A stretch of DNA of 64,000 nt, taken from Vibrio navarrensis. GTDB taxonomy: Bacteria > Pseudomonadota > Gammaproteobacteria > Enterobacterales > Vibrionaceae. The stretch's first letter is position 1. Each line of letters starts with the position of its first letter. The stretch covers positions 1 through 64,000 of the forward strand of contig NZ_CP065217.1 in assembly GCF_015767675.1 (NCBI RefSeq), read 5' to 3'. A program made the position numbers and the translations under genes. A model generated the notes under the pieces. The model was not told the origin of the DNA and ran no database searches. It worked only from the letters and a program-made list of their open reading frames with translations. Below are positions 42,201 through 50,502 of the stretch, one piece after another.

Positions 42201-42362
42201 GGCACCGTAGTAGCCAGTCGTCACAGTAATGACCGTGTTGGTCATTTCGGGGTATTCGCTCACTTGCATTTTGAACACGGCTTGCAAACCAAGCAGTGCG
42301 ATTAAAAAGCTGATCGATACCGCAAGCACTGGACGTTTAATAAAAACATCAGTAAAGCGCAT
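39240..42362 (-). CDS. vexB: RND multidrug/bile efflux pump, inner-membrane transporter
   Basis: 1040 residues, HAE-1 type with 12 transmembrane segments and two large periplasmic loops. The proton relay acids are in LAIGLVVDDAIVVLENVDRH (TM4), and the TM10 Lys region is LITKHGILICEVAKEE. The start MRFTDVFIKRPVLAVSISFLIALLGLQA is typical. It exports drugs and detergents by proton antiport, with VexA and an unlinked TolC. The name vexB follows synteny with V. cholerae, where vexAB lie next to ilvC; the pump class itself is certain. Last gene of vexR-vexA-vexB. Confidence 0.92.
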   Translation of the reverse strand: MRFTDVFIKRPVLAVSISFLIALLGLQAVFKMQVSEYPEMTNTVITVTTGYYGASADLIQGFVTQPLEQAVAQADNIDFMTSQSVLGSSTITVTMKLNTDPNAALADVLAKTNSVRSQLPKESEDPTVTMSTGSTTAVLYIGFTSDELESSQITDYLERVINPQLYAINGISSINLYGGMKYALRIWLDPAKMAALNLTATDVNSVLSANNYQSATGQAIGEFVLYNGSADTQVSNAEELKRLVVKTENGNVTRLGDIAKVTLAKSHDTYRASANGQEAVVAAINAAPSANPINIAKDVLDVLPELKKNMPSNITMNVLYDSTVAINESIHEVIKTIVEAALIVLVVITVFLGSFRAVIIPIVTIPLSLIGVAMVMQAMGFSWNLMTLLAMVLAIGLVVDDAIVVLENVDRHIKEGESPFRAAIIGTREIAIPVIAMTLTLGAVYAPIALMGGITGALFKEFALTLAGSVFVSGIVALTLSPMMCSKMLKANETPNRFEQTVHHFLDRMTNRYGRMLQAVMAHRPVVLAFAVIVFASLPVLFKFIPSELAPSEDKGVVMLLGTGPSNANLDYLSNTMADVNKILSDQPEVQFAQVFTGIPNTNQAFGIASMVPWSQREASQAEVTNRVGQLVQDIPGMAVTAFQMPELPGAGSGLPIQFVITTPNAFESLFTIATDVLTEVQSSPLFVYSNLDLNYDSATMKINIDKDKAGAYGVTMQDIGITLGTMMADGYVNRIDLNGRSYEVIPQVERKWRLNPESMKNYYVRAADGKAVPLSSLITIDVVAEPRALPHFNQLNSATVGAVPSPGTAMGDAITWFENIADTKLPKGYSHDYMGEARQYVTEGSALYATFGLALAIIFLVLAIQFESIRDPLVIMVSVPLAICGALIALAWGLATMNIYSQVGLITLVGLITKHGILICEVAKEEQLHNKRSRIEAVMEAAKVRLRPILMTTAAMIAGLIPLMYATGAGAAQRFSIGIVIVAGLTIGTLFTLFVLPVIYSYLAEKHKPLPIFVEDKDLEKLARIDEAKAAQRQIAGQQ

Positions 42363-42373
42363 GATGCCTCCGC

Positions 42374-43480
42374 TTAAAGCATTGGGGTTTCGGCTGGTGT
42401 TGTAGTCGCATCGCTCTCGACGATACGCACTTTAGCACCATTGCTCAGACGAATTTGTCCTGAGGTGACCACGATGTCACCCGGTTTCACGCCTTCCAGA
42501 ATATGCGCGATGTCATGTGTGCGCTCGCCAACTTTGACCACGTGTTGTTGCACACGCTTGACGCCATCTTGCTCTGTCACAATGTAAACATTGTCACCGT
42601 ACAAGGTGTACGTAATGGCCGTTTGGTTCAGAGTCACCTGATTTTCCTGTTTTGGCAGGATGATATTAGCGCGCGCAAACATACCGCTACGCAGTTTGCC
42701 ATCATTGTTCGGGATGTCCGCTTGCACTTGGATCAAGCCACTTTGCACACTGACAGCCGGTTCGATGGCCGTAATCGAGCCTTTGAAAGGTGTCTGTGGG
42801 TAAGAATCGACAAAAATGTCGACCTCTTGGCCGATAAAAATACGCGAGATGTCGGTTTGCGGCACAGTAAAGCGCAGACGCATCACGCTGGTGTCTTCTA
42901 GACGCACAATGTCAGAGCCTGCTTGGAGATATTGACCAAGATACACATTACGAATACCGATCACACCGGAGAACGGCGCTTTGACTTCCAAGCGATCAAT
43001 CGACGCTTTCAGGCTTTCGATATCCGCTTGCAGTGAATAGTAGTTCGCTTCTGCGTCGTCATAGGACTCTTTAGAAATAGAGCCTTTCTCATACAGCCCT
43101 TGATAACGTTTGTATTTCGCTTGTGCGGCTGGAAGTCTGGCCTGAGCGCTCTTCAGATTCGCTTTCTCGACATCAGAGTCGAGTAGGAGCAAAGGTTGTC
43201 CTTCTTTGACTTGGGTGCCCGATTCAAAAGTGATCTGCTTGATCACACCGCTGGTTTCATTGGCAACGGTCACGCCCTGATTGGGTTCGATAAAACCAAT
43301 CGCTTCGATCACTGGCACCCAGTCAACGGCTTTGACCTCGGTCACGGTAACCGGAAACTCCGGTTCAGGACGGTTCGCCATGTATTCGGCGATTTTCTGC
43401 TGTTTGAAGAGATTGAAACCTATCACGCTGCCAAACAGCAGAATGGCGATAAGTAACATAAAGAAGGTCCACTTTTTCAT
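42374..43480 (-). CDS. vexA: RND efflux periplasmic adaptor (membrane fusion protein)
   Basis: 368 residues from MKKWTFFMLLIAILLFGSVIGF, which is an uncleaved N-terminal anchor; no lipobox is seen. A longer frame from 43522 overlaps vexR and is unlikely. Biotinyl-lipoyl-like halves (GVIKQITFESGTQVKEGQPLLLLDS; LEVKAPFSGVIGIRNVYLGQYLQAGSDIV) flank an alpha-hairpin (about 100-150). A beta-barrel domain follows. It links VexB to the outer-membrane TolC channel. No outer-membrane factor gene is present in this operon. Confidence 0.92.
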   Translation of the reverse strand: MKKWTFFMLLIAILLFGSVIGFNLFKQQKIAEYMANRPEPEFPVTVTEVKAVDWVPVIEAIGFIEPNQGVTVANETSGVIKQITFESGTQVKEGQPLLLLDSDVEKANLKSAQARLPAAQAKYKRYQGLYEKGSISKESYDDAEANYYSLQADIESLKASIDRLEVKAPFSGVIGIRNVYLGQYLQAGSDIVRLEDTSVMRLRFTVPQTDISRIFIGQEVDIFVDSYPQTPFKGSITAIEPAVSVQSGLIQVQADIPNNDGKLRSGMFARANIILPKQENQVTLNQTAITYTLYGDNVYIVTEQDGVKRVQQHVVKVGERTHDIAHILEGVKPGDIVVTSGQIRLSNGAKVRIVESDATTTPAETPML

Positions 43481-43497
43481 TCTTTTAAGAACTCCAA

Positions 43498-44079
43498 TTA
43501 GTGATTGATAATGGCATCCCAACTTGCTTCGACAGCTGATTTCTGCGCTGCTTCGTCAAGCTGATAAAGGCCGAATGCGTGTTTTCTAGACAGCTGAATA
43601 CTGGTTTCTAGGCTCAGAGCAAACAGAATTTCATTGTCCAGTGGTTTGAACACTCCTTGCTCTTTGCCCTGATTAAATAGCCGAGAGACTTGATGAAACA
43701 TCTGCTTTTCTTGTTCGCGAGTTTTTGGACTACGAGAACAAGGCAGTGAATCATATTGAACTCGGTTGCTAATCGTAGACAGATTGGATGCCGCTAAATT
43801 CCAAGTGTTAAACCACATTGTGCGATAACGTTGTTTCAGCGGCATGTCGTCACTCACATTCGCTTGCACTGCGGTGGCGACTCGGCGGGTAATGCGCAGT
43901 CGCAGCTCATCGAGCAGGTGCTCTTTATCGGTAAAATACCGATAAATAGTCCCTGCCGCGACTCCCGCCTCTTTGGCTAATTTGCTCATCGATAAACCTT
44001 GAAAACCAAATTCTGCGATCAGCTTTTCGGCGGCACTCAAAATTTGCTGACGTTTATCGAAATGTTCATCTGGAGACAT
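43498..44079 (-). CDS. vexR: TetR-family repressor of the efflux operon
   Basis: 193 residues. The helix-turn-helix is at about 10-55: RQQILSAAEKLIAEFGFQGLSMSKLAKEAGVAAGTIYRYFTDKEHLLDEL. The ligand domain is divergent, as usual. It is the first gene of the operon, 17 bp before vexA. A perfect 22-bp palindrome lies 28 bp upstream, so it should repress itself and the pump genes until an inducing drug or bile acid binds. Confidence 0.92.
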   Translation of the reverse strand: MSPDEHFDKRQQILSAAEKLIAEFGFQGLSMSKLAKEAGVAAGTIYRYFTDKEHLLDELRLRITRRVATAVQANVSDDMPLKQRYRTMWFNTWNLAASNLSTISNRVQYDSLPCSRSPKTREQEKQMFHQVSRLFNQGKEQGVFKPLDNEILFALSLETSIQLSRKHAFGLYQLDEAAQKSAVEASWDAIINH

Positions 44080-44107
44080 AATTCACCATGAAAGAATTAA
44101 CCTTATC

Positions 44108-44129
44108 AATGAATGAACGTTCATTCATT
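44108..44129. promoter_or_regulatory. Palindromic operator, probably for VexR
   Basis: Perfect inverted repeat with half-sites AATGAATGAAC and GTTCATTCATT, no spacer. It sits between vexR and rep, where the vexRAB promoter is expected. TetR-type repressors commonly bind such short dyads. Confidence 0.82.
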
Positions 44130-44265
44130 ATAGCGTAAACAATCAGCATTCTGGCAAGAAAATATCTCATTTTATGAGTAACAATCTAATTCGGTGTGGT
44201 CATGGCAATCTGTACAGGGTCGCATTATCATAAGCGCCATCTTTATATTGAACGTAGATAGCGCA

Positions 44266-46284
44266 ATGAAACTGAACCCAAGACAAGACGAAGCCGTTAA
44301 ATATGTATCAGGGCCCTGCTTAGTCCTTGCTGGTGCTGGTTCAGGTAAAACCCGAGTGATCACCAACAAAATAGCCTATTTGGTGCAGCAGTGTGGTTAT
44401 AAGGCGCGCAATATTGCTGCGGTCACCTTTACCAATAAAGCCGCACGGGAAATGAAAGAGCGCGTCGGCCAAACCCTGGGAAAAGCGGAAGCGAAAGGGT
44501 TGATGGTCTCGACATTTCATACCCTGGGGCTAAACATTATTAAACGTGAATATCGACACTTGGGGCTTAAATCCGGTTTCTCTCTGTTTGATGACCAAGA
44601 CCAGTTAGCACTGCTCAAAGAGCTGACGGAAAAACAGCTTGATGGGGACAAAGATCTCTTGCGCCAGTTAATGAGTACTATCTCCAACTGGAAAAACGAC
44701 ATGTTGAGCCCAGAGCAAGCGAAAGCGTATGCGCAAGGTGAGCAGCAGCAACTTTTTGCTTTTTGTTTTGAAATGTACCAGAAACAGATGCGCGCTTATA
44801 ACGCATTGGATTTTGACGATTTAATTTTACTTCCGGTACTTTTGCTGCGTAGTAACGAAGAGGTGCGCCACTATTGGCAGAATCGGATTCGTTATCTGTT
44901 GGTTGATGAGTATCAAGATACTAATACCAGCCAATACGAATTAGTGAAACTGCTGGTGGGCGAAAGAGGCCGCTTAACCGTTGTGGGCGATGACGATCAA
45001 TCCATCTACTCCTGGCGCGGCGCTAAACCACAGAACTTGGTTCTGCTTGGCCAAGACTACCCCAATTTACGCCTTATTAAACTGGAGCAAAACTATCGCT
45101 CGACCAGCCGAATTTTGCGCGCCGCCAATATATTGATTGCGAATAACCCCCACGTTTACGAAAAGTCCCTGTTCTCGGAAATCCCTGATGGAGAGAAGCT
45201 TAAAGTTCTTCTAGCAAACAATGACGAGCACGAAGCGGAGCGCGTGACTGGCGAAATCATTGCGCATAAATTTCTCAATCGTACCGATTATGGCGACTAC
45301 GCCATTTTGTACCGGGGTAACCATCAATCACGCTTGATTGAAAAATCGCTGATGCAAAACCGAGTACCGTACAAGTTGTCTGGCGGCACCTCATTTTTTG
45401 CTCGGGCAGAAATCAAAGACATCATGGCGTATTTGCGTGTCTTGGTGAATCCGGATGATGACAACGCCTTTTTACGCATCGTCAATACACCGAAACGTGA
45501 GATAGGTCCAGTGACGCTTGAAAAACTCGGCAGCTACGCCAACATGCGCGGGAAAAGTTTGTTTGAAGCGAGCTTTGAGCTTGGATTGGAACAGCATTTG
45601 ACGGGCAGAGGGTTGGAGAACTTACGCCGTTTTACTCAGTGGTTAGTGGCCATCGCCGATCAGGCAGAGCGTGGGGATACCGTTGAAGCGGTTCGCTCTC
45701 TGGTGCGCGATATCCACTATGAAGACTGGTTGTACGAAACCTCGACCAGCCCGAAAGCGGCAGAAATGCGCATGAAAAACGTCTCCGATCTCTATTCTTG
45801 GATTGTGTCGGATCTCGAAGGGGACAATTACGACCAAGAAGAGAAAACGCTGAAGGAAGTAGTGCAACGCTTGACACTGCGCGACATGATGGAACGCGGT
45901 GAAGAAAACGATGACAGCGATGCGGTGCAGTTGATGACCTTGCATGCTTCGAAAGGGCTCGAGTTCCCTTATGTCTACTTAATTGGTGCCGAAGAGGGAA
46001 TTTTACCCCATCAAACCAGTATTGATGAAGATAACGTTGAGGAAGAGCGCCGTTTGATGTACGTCGGCATTACCCGAGCACAACGAGAGTTAACCTTTGT
46101 GATGTGTAAAGAGCGTCGCCAATATGGCGAGTTACTCAAACCCACGCAAAGTCGTTTTCTCGATGAGTTGCCTTTTGATGATGTCGAATGGGAGGCAACG
46201 AAAAAGCCCGTTACACAAGAAGAGCGTATGGCAAAAGGTCAAGCCCATATTGCAAATCTACGAGCGATGTTCAACAAAAAGTAA
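44266..46284 (+). CDS. rep: ATP-dependent DNA helicase Rep
   Basis: 672 residues (E. coli 673) from [40 protein letters not shown] longer frame from 44194 crosses the promoter region. It is a superfamily 1A 3'-5' helicase that clears proteins ahead of the replication fork. Motifs: Walker [15 protein letters not shown], motif Ia [15 protein letters not shown], motif [12 protein letters not shown], motif [16 protein letters not shown], motif [24 protein letters not shown] and motif [17 protein letters not shown]. It is divergent from vexR. Confidence 0.97.
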   Translation: MKLNPRQDEAVKYVSGPCLVLAGAGSGKTRVITNKIAYLVQQCGYKARNIAAVTFTNKAAREMKERVGQTLGKAEAKGLMVSTFHTLGLNIIKREYRHLGLKSGFSLFDDQDQLALLKELTEKQLDGDKDLLRQLMSTISNWKNDMLSPEQAKAYAQGEQQQLFAFCFEMYQKQMRAYNALDFDDLILLPVLLLRSNEEVRHYWQNRIRYLLVDEYQDTNTSQYELVKLLVGERGRLTVVGDDDQSIYSWRGAKPQNLVLLGQDYPNLRLIKLEQNYRSTSRILRAANILIANNPHVYEKSLFSEIPDGEKLKVLLANNDEHEAERVTGEIIAHKFLNRTDYGDYAILYRGNHQSRLIEKSLMQNRVPYKLSGGTSFFARAEIKDIMAYLRVLVNPDDDNAFLRIVNTPKREIGPVTLEKLGSYANMRGKSLFEASFELGLEQHLTGRGLENLRRFTQWLVAIADQAERGDTVEAVRSLVRDIHYEDWLYETSTSPKAAEMRMKNVSDLYSWIVSDLEGDNYDQEEKTLKEVVQRLTLRDMMERGEENDDSDAVQLMTLHASKGLEFPYVYLIGAEEGILPHQTSIDEDNVEEERRLMYVGITRAQRELTFVMCKERRQYGELLKPTQSRFLDELPFDDVEWEATKKPVTQEERMAKGQAHIANLRAMFNKK

Positions 46285-46288
46285 TAAA

Positions 46289-46316
46289 AAGGGCTTGGTC
46301 ATATCACCAAGCCCTT
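46289..46316. terminator. Bidirectional terminator between rep and cytochrome c5
   Basis: AAGGGCTTGGT pairs with ACCAAGCCCTT around a 5-6 nt loop between convergent genes. The minus-strand side runs into TTTTTATTAC, within a few bases of the rep stop. Confidence 0.85.
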
Positions 46317-46334
46317 AATCATGTTTGTTGGCAC

Positions 46335-46748
46335 TTATAGGCCCGCGATCATGTGCTCAATCGCGGCAACAATTTCCTCGTCGGAACAATCCATACAAGT
46401 ACCTTTGGCAGGCATGGCGTTGAAGCCGTTGATCGCGTGGTTTTTCAACACGTCTTTACCTTGAGCGATACGCGGGCCCCAATCCTCTGCATTGCCAGTT
46501 TTGGGTGCGCCAGTGACGCCAGTGGCGTGACATGCAATACAGAAAGTACCGTAGACTTTCGCACCATCGCGGGGGCCTGTGGGTTCTGCGACCACAGGTT
46601 CACTGCCTGCAATATACACATTACCGACAGGCTTGATGCGCTCTGCGATGGCATCATATTCAGACTGACTTACATTGGAAGCAAAAGCCGCCGTAGAAAA
46701 GGTTAAAGCAGCGAACAAAACGCTAATCATTCGTCGAGACATATCCAT
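46335..46748 (-). CDS. Cytochrome c5 family protein
   Basis: 137 residues from MDMSRRMISVLFAALTFSTAAFA, a cleavable signal peptide. A longer frame from 46835 precedes it without a ribosome site. The mature protein has one haem motif, CIACH (YGTFCIACHATGVTGAPKTG). The axial Met lies in NAMPAKGTCMDCSDEE, whose two cysteines form the disulfide typical of cytochrome c5. It carries electrons in the periplasm. Confidence 0.92.
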   Translation of the reverse strand: MDMSRRMISVLFAALTFSTAAFASNVSQSEYDAIAERIKPVGNVYIAGSEPVVAEPTGPRDGAKVYGTFCIACHATGVTGAPKTGNAEDWGPRIAQGKDVLKNHAINGFNAMPAKGTCMDCSDEEIVAAIEHMIAGL

Positions 46749-46998
46749 TAAACTCACTTCACATTCCCAGGGTAAGCGATTAATTTCACCTACATTTATA
46801 TAGTTAGAGTGCGGTTTTGATCTAACGGCGGTCACGGCTGTTAAATCAATGTAAATATTGGGTGATTATATCCCGATAAGTTGTTGCAATAAACAACAAG
46901 TTATCAGCTACAAGGGCTAAATCACATCACAAGGTATCGTTTATTCGCAAACAACTGATGAAAAAGAGACCAAACGGAAAAAAAACTAAAAAAAGTAC

Positions 46999-47027
46999 TA
47001 GACGATATAGTGTGAACTACGTATTAT
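46999..47027 (+). promoter_or_regulatory. Probable promoter of the tRNA cluster
   Basis: The 300-bp gap 46749-47048 has no gene. TATTAT at 47022-47027 with a weak CTAGAC at about 46998-47003 is followed by a GC-rich discriminator (CCACTCCGCC), as in stringently controlled stable-RNA promoters. A-rich tracts lie just upstream (46978-46994). Confidence 0.55.
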
Positions 47028-47048
47028 TCCACTCCGCCGATAGGGCAT

Positions 47049-47125
<77 letters not shown>

Positions 47126-47160
47126 TTTCCCGGAAGGTTTTATCGGTAAAAAGTTTTAGT

Positions 47161-47237
47161 GGTGGCTATAGCTCAGTTGGTAGAGTCCCGGATTGTGATT
47201 CCGGTTGTCGCGGGTTCGAATCCCGTTAGCCACCCCA
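47161..47237 (+). tRNA. tRNA-His (GTG), copy 1
   Basis: 77 nt including the extra 5' G (G-1) and encoded CCA. Anticodon GTG in the loop TTGTGAT. A second copy differs only in the T-loop (GAATCCC versus GAGTCCC). Confidence 0.95.
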
Positions 47238-47242
47238 TTCGT

Positions 47243-47319
<77 letters not shown>

Positions 47320-47383
47320 CTATTTAATAGTTAGGCTTTGATAGCGTGACTAGTTCGGCAAACAGCCGGTTACACAAATTGAT

Positions 47384-47460
47384 GGTGGCTATAGCTCAGT
47401 TGGTAGAGTCCCGGATTGTGATTCCGGTTGTCGCGGGTTCGAGTCCCGTTAGCCACCCCA
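47384..47460 (+). tRNA. tRNA-His (GTG), copy 2
   Basis: 77 nt, one base different from copy 1. The His-Pro pair is repeated as a unit, separated by a 64-bp spacer. Confidence 0.95.
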
Positions 47461-47465
47461 TTCGT

Positions 47466-47520
<55 letters not shown>

Positions 47521-47542
<22 letters not shown>

Positions 47543-48010
47543 CTCTTTAAAGCCTCGTCAGTAATGACGGGGCTTTTTTACATTTGCTTTTTGGAACTAG
47601 TCTCCGGCGTACCCGCACTCGGGTCGGGGTCTGGAAGCCCAGCCGCGTCGAATCCCTCTTCACCGACCACTCTTTAAAGCCTCGTCAGTAATGACGGGGC
47701 TTTTTTACATTTGCTTTTTGGAACTAGTCTCCGGCGTACCCGCACTCGGGTCGGGGTCTGGAAGCCCAGCCGCGTCGAATCCCTCTTCACCGACCACTCT
47801 TTAAAGCCTCGTCAGTAATGACGGGGCTTTTTTACATTTGCTTTTTGGAACTAGTCTCCGGCGTACCCGCACTCGGGTCGGGGTCTGGAAGCCCAGCCGC
47901 GTCGAATCCCTCTTCACCGACCACTCTTTAAAGCCTCGTCAGCAATGACGGGGCTTTTTTACATTTGCTTTTAGAAACTAAGCTCCGGCGTGATCGCACT
48001 CGGGTCGGAT
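47521..48010. repeat. 127-bp tandem repeats carrying tRNA-Pro 3' ends and terminators
   Basis: The 22-nt tRNA-Pro tail TCGAATCCCTCTTCACCGAC-CA recurs at 47521, 47648, 47775 and 47902, exactly 127 bp apart. The three full units look identical. The fourth, partial unit diverges from about 47943. Each unit has the tRNA tail, a 12-bp-stem terminator, then a GC-rich segment with small hairpins (ACCCG..CGGGT and CTGG..CCAG). The closest known parallel is the E. coli tyrT locus, whose longer repeats also each carry a tRNA 3' end (rtT RNA). No long frame is possible because 127 is not a multiple of three. Confidence 0.95.
47549..47579 (+). terminator. Terminator of the tRNA operon, repeated four times
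   Basis: AAAGCCTCGTCA pairs with TGACGGGGCTTT (one G-U) around GTAA, followed by T. The same hairpin recurs at about 47676, 47803 and 47930, within the 127-bp repeats, so four terminators stand in series. Confidence 0.92.
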
Positions 48011-48711
48011 CGCCGCAGGCACTTTTCGATTTTCCTCGTTGTCAAACTTTGGTCAACCTCTCAATGTTGATCATTGCTGCTAAATCCATTCGCTGCAATG
48101 CAAGTCCTTGACTATATTTTTTATTTGTCGCGCCAGCTCTTACGCTAACTCAATGTTTTGCTTAGCAGAACCCTCTGTTTGAGGAGAGAGGTGAAAAGTC
48201 GCTTGTCGTGTGAACGGTTTTGGAATTGGTCGATATTCCCATCTGCTGAGATAAAGTCGATTGTATGGCGAAGTCTCTTGTTGGATATGTAGAACTTTAT
48301 TCTTAATGACTAGTTACGCATTAAGATTATTCGCTGTCGTTTGACTTATGAGATGGTGTGTTGTTTTGTTTTTGTTAATATTCACTTGCCCTAAATGTCG
48401 TTTTTCTCAAGATTTAGATGTTAGGTATGTTTAGAGTATTTTGCTGCAATAAATGCTAAGCAGCACACAAAAAATTCCATTTCTTTGCTCAGTTAAATAA
48501 CTGTTAATGAATGCGTATGCGATATATATGCCTGATTAGGGCTTTTATGACGCGCTTTATACTTTAATTGTTGCTTTTTTGTGTGTTTTTTGCCAAATTG
48601 TCTCCCGACCTGAATTTCAGAGGATTATGCTGAAATCAGAATGGAATCATTGAAGTGTTGGATAGCTTTAGCTGGCTGTTGCAACCACAGACAAGGCAGT
48701 AGAGGTCTGAA
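48011..48711. other. 700-bp AT-rich intergenic region
   Basis: No convincing ORF on either strand and no tRNA. The sequence is AT-rich with T-rich tracts. A TTTCAG ... CTGAAA inverted repeat is at about 48615-48635. The promoter of the downstream peptide transporter operon must lie here. A degenerate relic or an unrecognised small RNA cannot be excluded. Confidence 0.6.
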
Positions 48712-50427
48712 ATGTCACTATTGGAAGTGAAAAATCTTCGTATCGAATATCCATCTCGTCACGGCGTACACGCGGCGGTGAAATCGCTGTCGTTCAATAT
48801 TGAACGAGGCGAAATCGTCGGAGTGGTGGGCGAATCTGGTGCCGGTAAATCGACCGTGGGTAATGCGGTGATCGATTTGCTGAGTCCTCCGGGCCGTATT
48901 GCCAGCGGTGATGTGTTTCTTGATGGTGAAAAAATTTCTGGCCTCTCACCGGAAGCCATGCGCAGTGTGCGTGGTTCCAAAATCGGTTTTATCTTCCAAG
49001 ATCCGATGACTTCTCTCAACCCACTGTTTACCGTTGAGCAGCAACTGACCGAAACCATTCATGCCAACATGAAGGTATCTGAGAATGAAGCGTATAAACG
49101 CGCACTGTCGCTGATGAAGCAAGTGGGTATTCCGCAGCCAGAAAACCGTTTAAAGCAGTATCCGCATCAATTTTCTGGCGGGATGCGTCAACGTGTGGTA
49201 ATTGCGATTGCCCTTGCGGGCGAGCCCGATCTCATCATCGCCGATGAGCCGACTACCGCATTGGACGTTTCCATCCAAGATCAGATTCTCAACCTGATCC
49301 GCGATCTCTGCATTAAGCACAATGTCGGTTGTATGCTGGTAACGCACGACATGGGCGTGGTTTCTAATGTCACTGACCGTGTTGCGGTGATGTACCGTGG
49401 TGATTTAGTTGAATTTGGCCCCACCGCCAAAGTACTCGGTGATCCTGATCACCCTTACACGCGCAGTTTGATTTCGGCGGTGCCGCGTTCGGACATGAAG
49501 CTCGATCGTTTCCCGTTGGTGAGCTACATCGAAGAAGCAAAAGAACTTAAGCCGCTGGATATCAAAAACCACTGGTTGGGACAAAGTGAAGACCAAAGAA
49601 AATATTCTGGTCCGCTGCTGAATGTGGAAAACGTTAATCTGCGCTTTGTGACTAAAGATTCGCTGTTTGAGAGCCGCCGCGAGTATGTGCAGGCGTCAAA
49701 CAACGTCAGCTTCCAAGTGCATGAAGGGGAAACCTTTGGTTTGGTGGGTGAGTCTGGTTCGGGTAAATCGACGATTGCGCGTGTGATTGCTGGTTTGTAT
49801 ACGCCAAACTCTGGAAAAGTGTCGTTTGAAGGGATTGACCTGACTGCACTGAAGTCAGAGAAAGCGCGTCGTCCGCTGCGTCGCCAAATGCAGATGGTGT
49901 TCCAAAACCCCTACACGTCGATGAACCCGCGCATGAAAATTTTCGACATCATCGCCGAGCCGATCCGTTTCCATAAACTGACCAACGGCGAAGCGGAAAC
50001 GCGCCAGATCGTCAACGATCTGCTTGAGCACGTCGGCTTAGGCAAAATGGCTGGGGTGAAATATCCGCATGAGTTTTCCGGTGGTCAGCGTCAGCGCATT
50101 TCGATTGCGCGTGCGTTGGCGACTCGACCTCGTCTTTTGATCTGTGATGAACCGACCTCAGCATTGGATGTGTCGGTACAAGCGCAGATCCTCAATTTGC
50201 TCAAAGATTTACAAAGCGAACTGAACTTAACCATGTTGTTTATCAGCCACGATCTGCCCGTCATTCGCCAAATGTGCGATCGAGTGGGCGTGATGCAGAT
50301 GGGAACCTTGCTGGAAGTTGCTCCGACTGAGCATCTATTCCGTTCTCCGCAACATGAGTACAGTAAACACCTGATTTCCTTAATGCCAGAGTTTGTGGGG
50401 TTGAGGGAAGAGGTGAGAACGGCATAA
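48712..50427 (+). CDS. Peptide/nickel-type ABC transporter ATPase, two fused nucleotide-binding domains
   Basis: 571 residues: two ABC domains in one chain, equivalent to DppD and DppF joined. Domain 1 has Walker A GESGAGKS (40-47), signature FSGGMRQRVV and Walker B LIIADEPTTALD. Domain 2 has GESGSGKS (about 345), FSGGQRQRIS and LICDEPTSALD. Both end in the C-terminal extension seen in oligopeptide systems (DHPYTRSLISAVPR; EYSKHLISLMPE). This fused form resembles YejF/GsiA. It is the first gene of a four-gene operon in which the ATPase, unusually, precedes the binding protein. Confidence 0.92.
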   Translation: MSLLEVKNLRIEYPSRHGVHAAVKSLSFNIERGEIVGVVGESGAGKSTVGNAVIDLLSPPGRIASGDVFLDGEKISGLSPEAMRSVRGSKIGFIFQDPMTSLNPLFTVEQQLTETIHANMKVSENEAYKRALSLMKQVGIPQPENRLKQYPHQFSGGMRQRVVIAIALAGEPDLIIADEPTTALDVSIQDQILNLIRDLCIKHNVGCMLVTHDMGVVSNVTDRVAVMYRGDLVEFGPTAKVLGDPDHPYTRSLISAVPRSDMKLDRFPLVSYIEEAKELKPLDIKNHWLGQSEDQRKYSGPLLNVENVNLRFVTKDSLFESRREYVQASNNVSFQVHEGETFGLVGESGSGKSTIARVIAGLYTPNSGKVSFEGIDLTALKSEKARRPLRRQMQMVFQNPYTSMNPRMKIFDIIAEPIRFHKLTNGEAETRQIVNDLLEHVGLGKMAGVKYPHEFSGGQRQRISIARALATRPRLLICDEPTSALDVSVQAQILNLLKDLQSELNLTMLFISHDLPVIRQMCDRVGVMQMGTLLEVAPTEHLFRSPQHEYSKHLISLMPEFVGLREEVRTA

Positions 50428-50502
50428 CCAAGCTTGCTTGGCACAATAACAGACGCAAATACAACAACTAGGGATTCGGATTCCCGCATAAGGAGTTATG
50501 CA

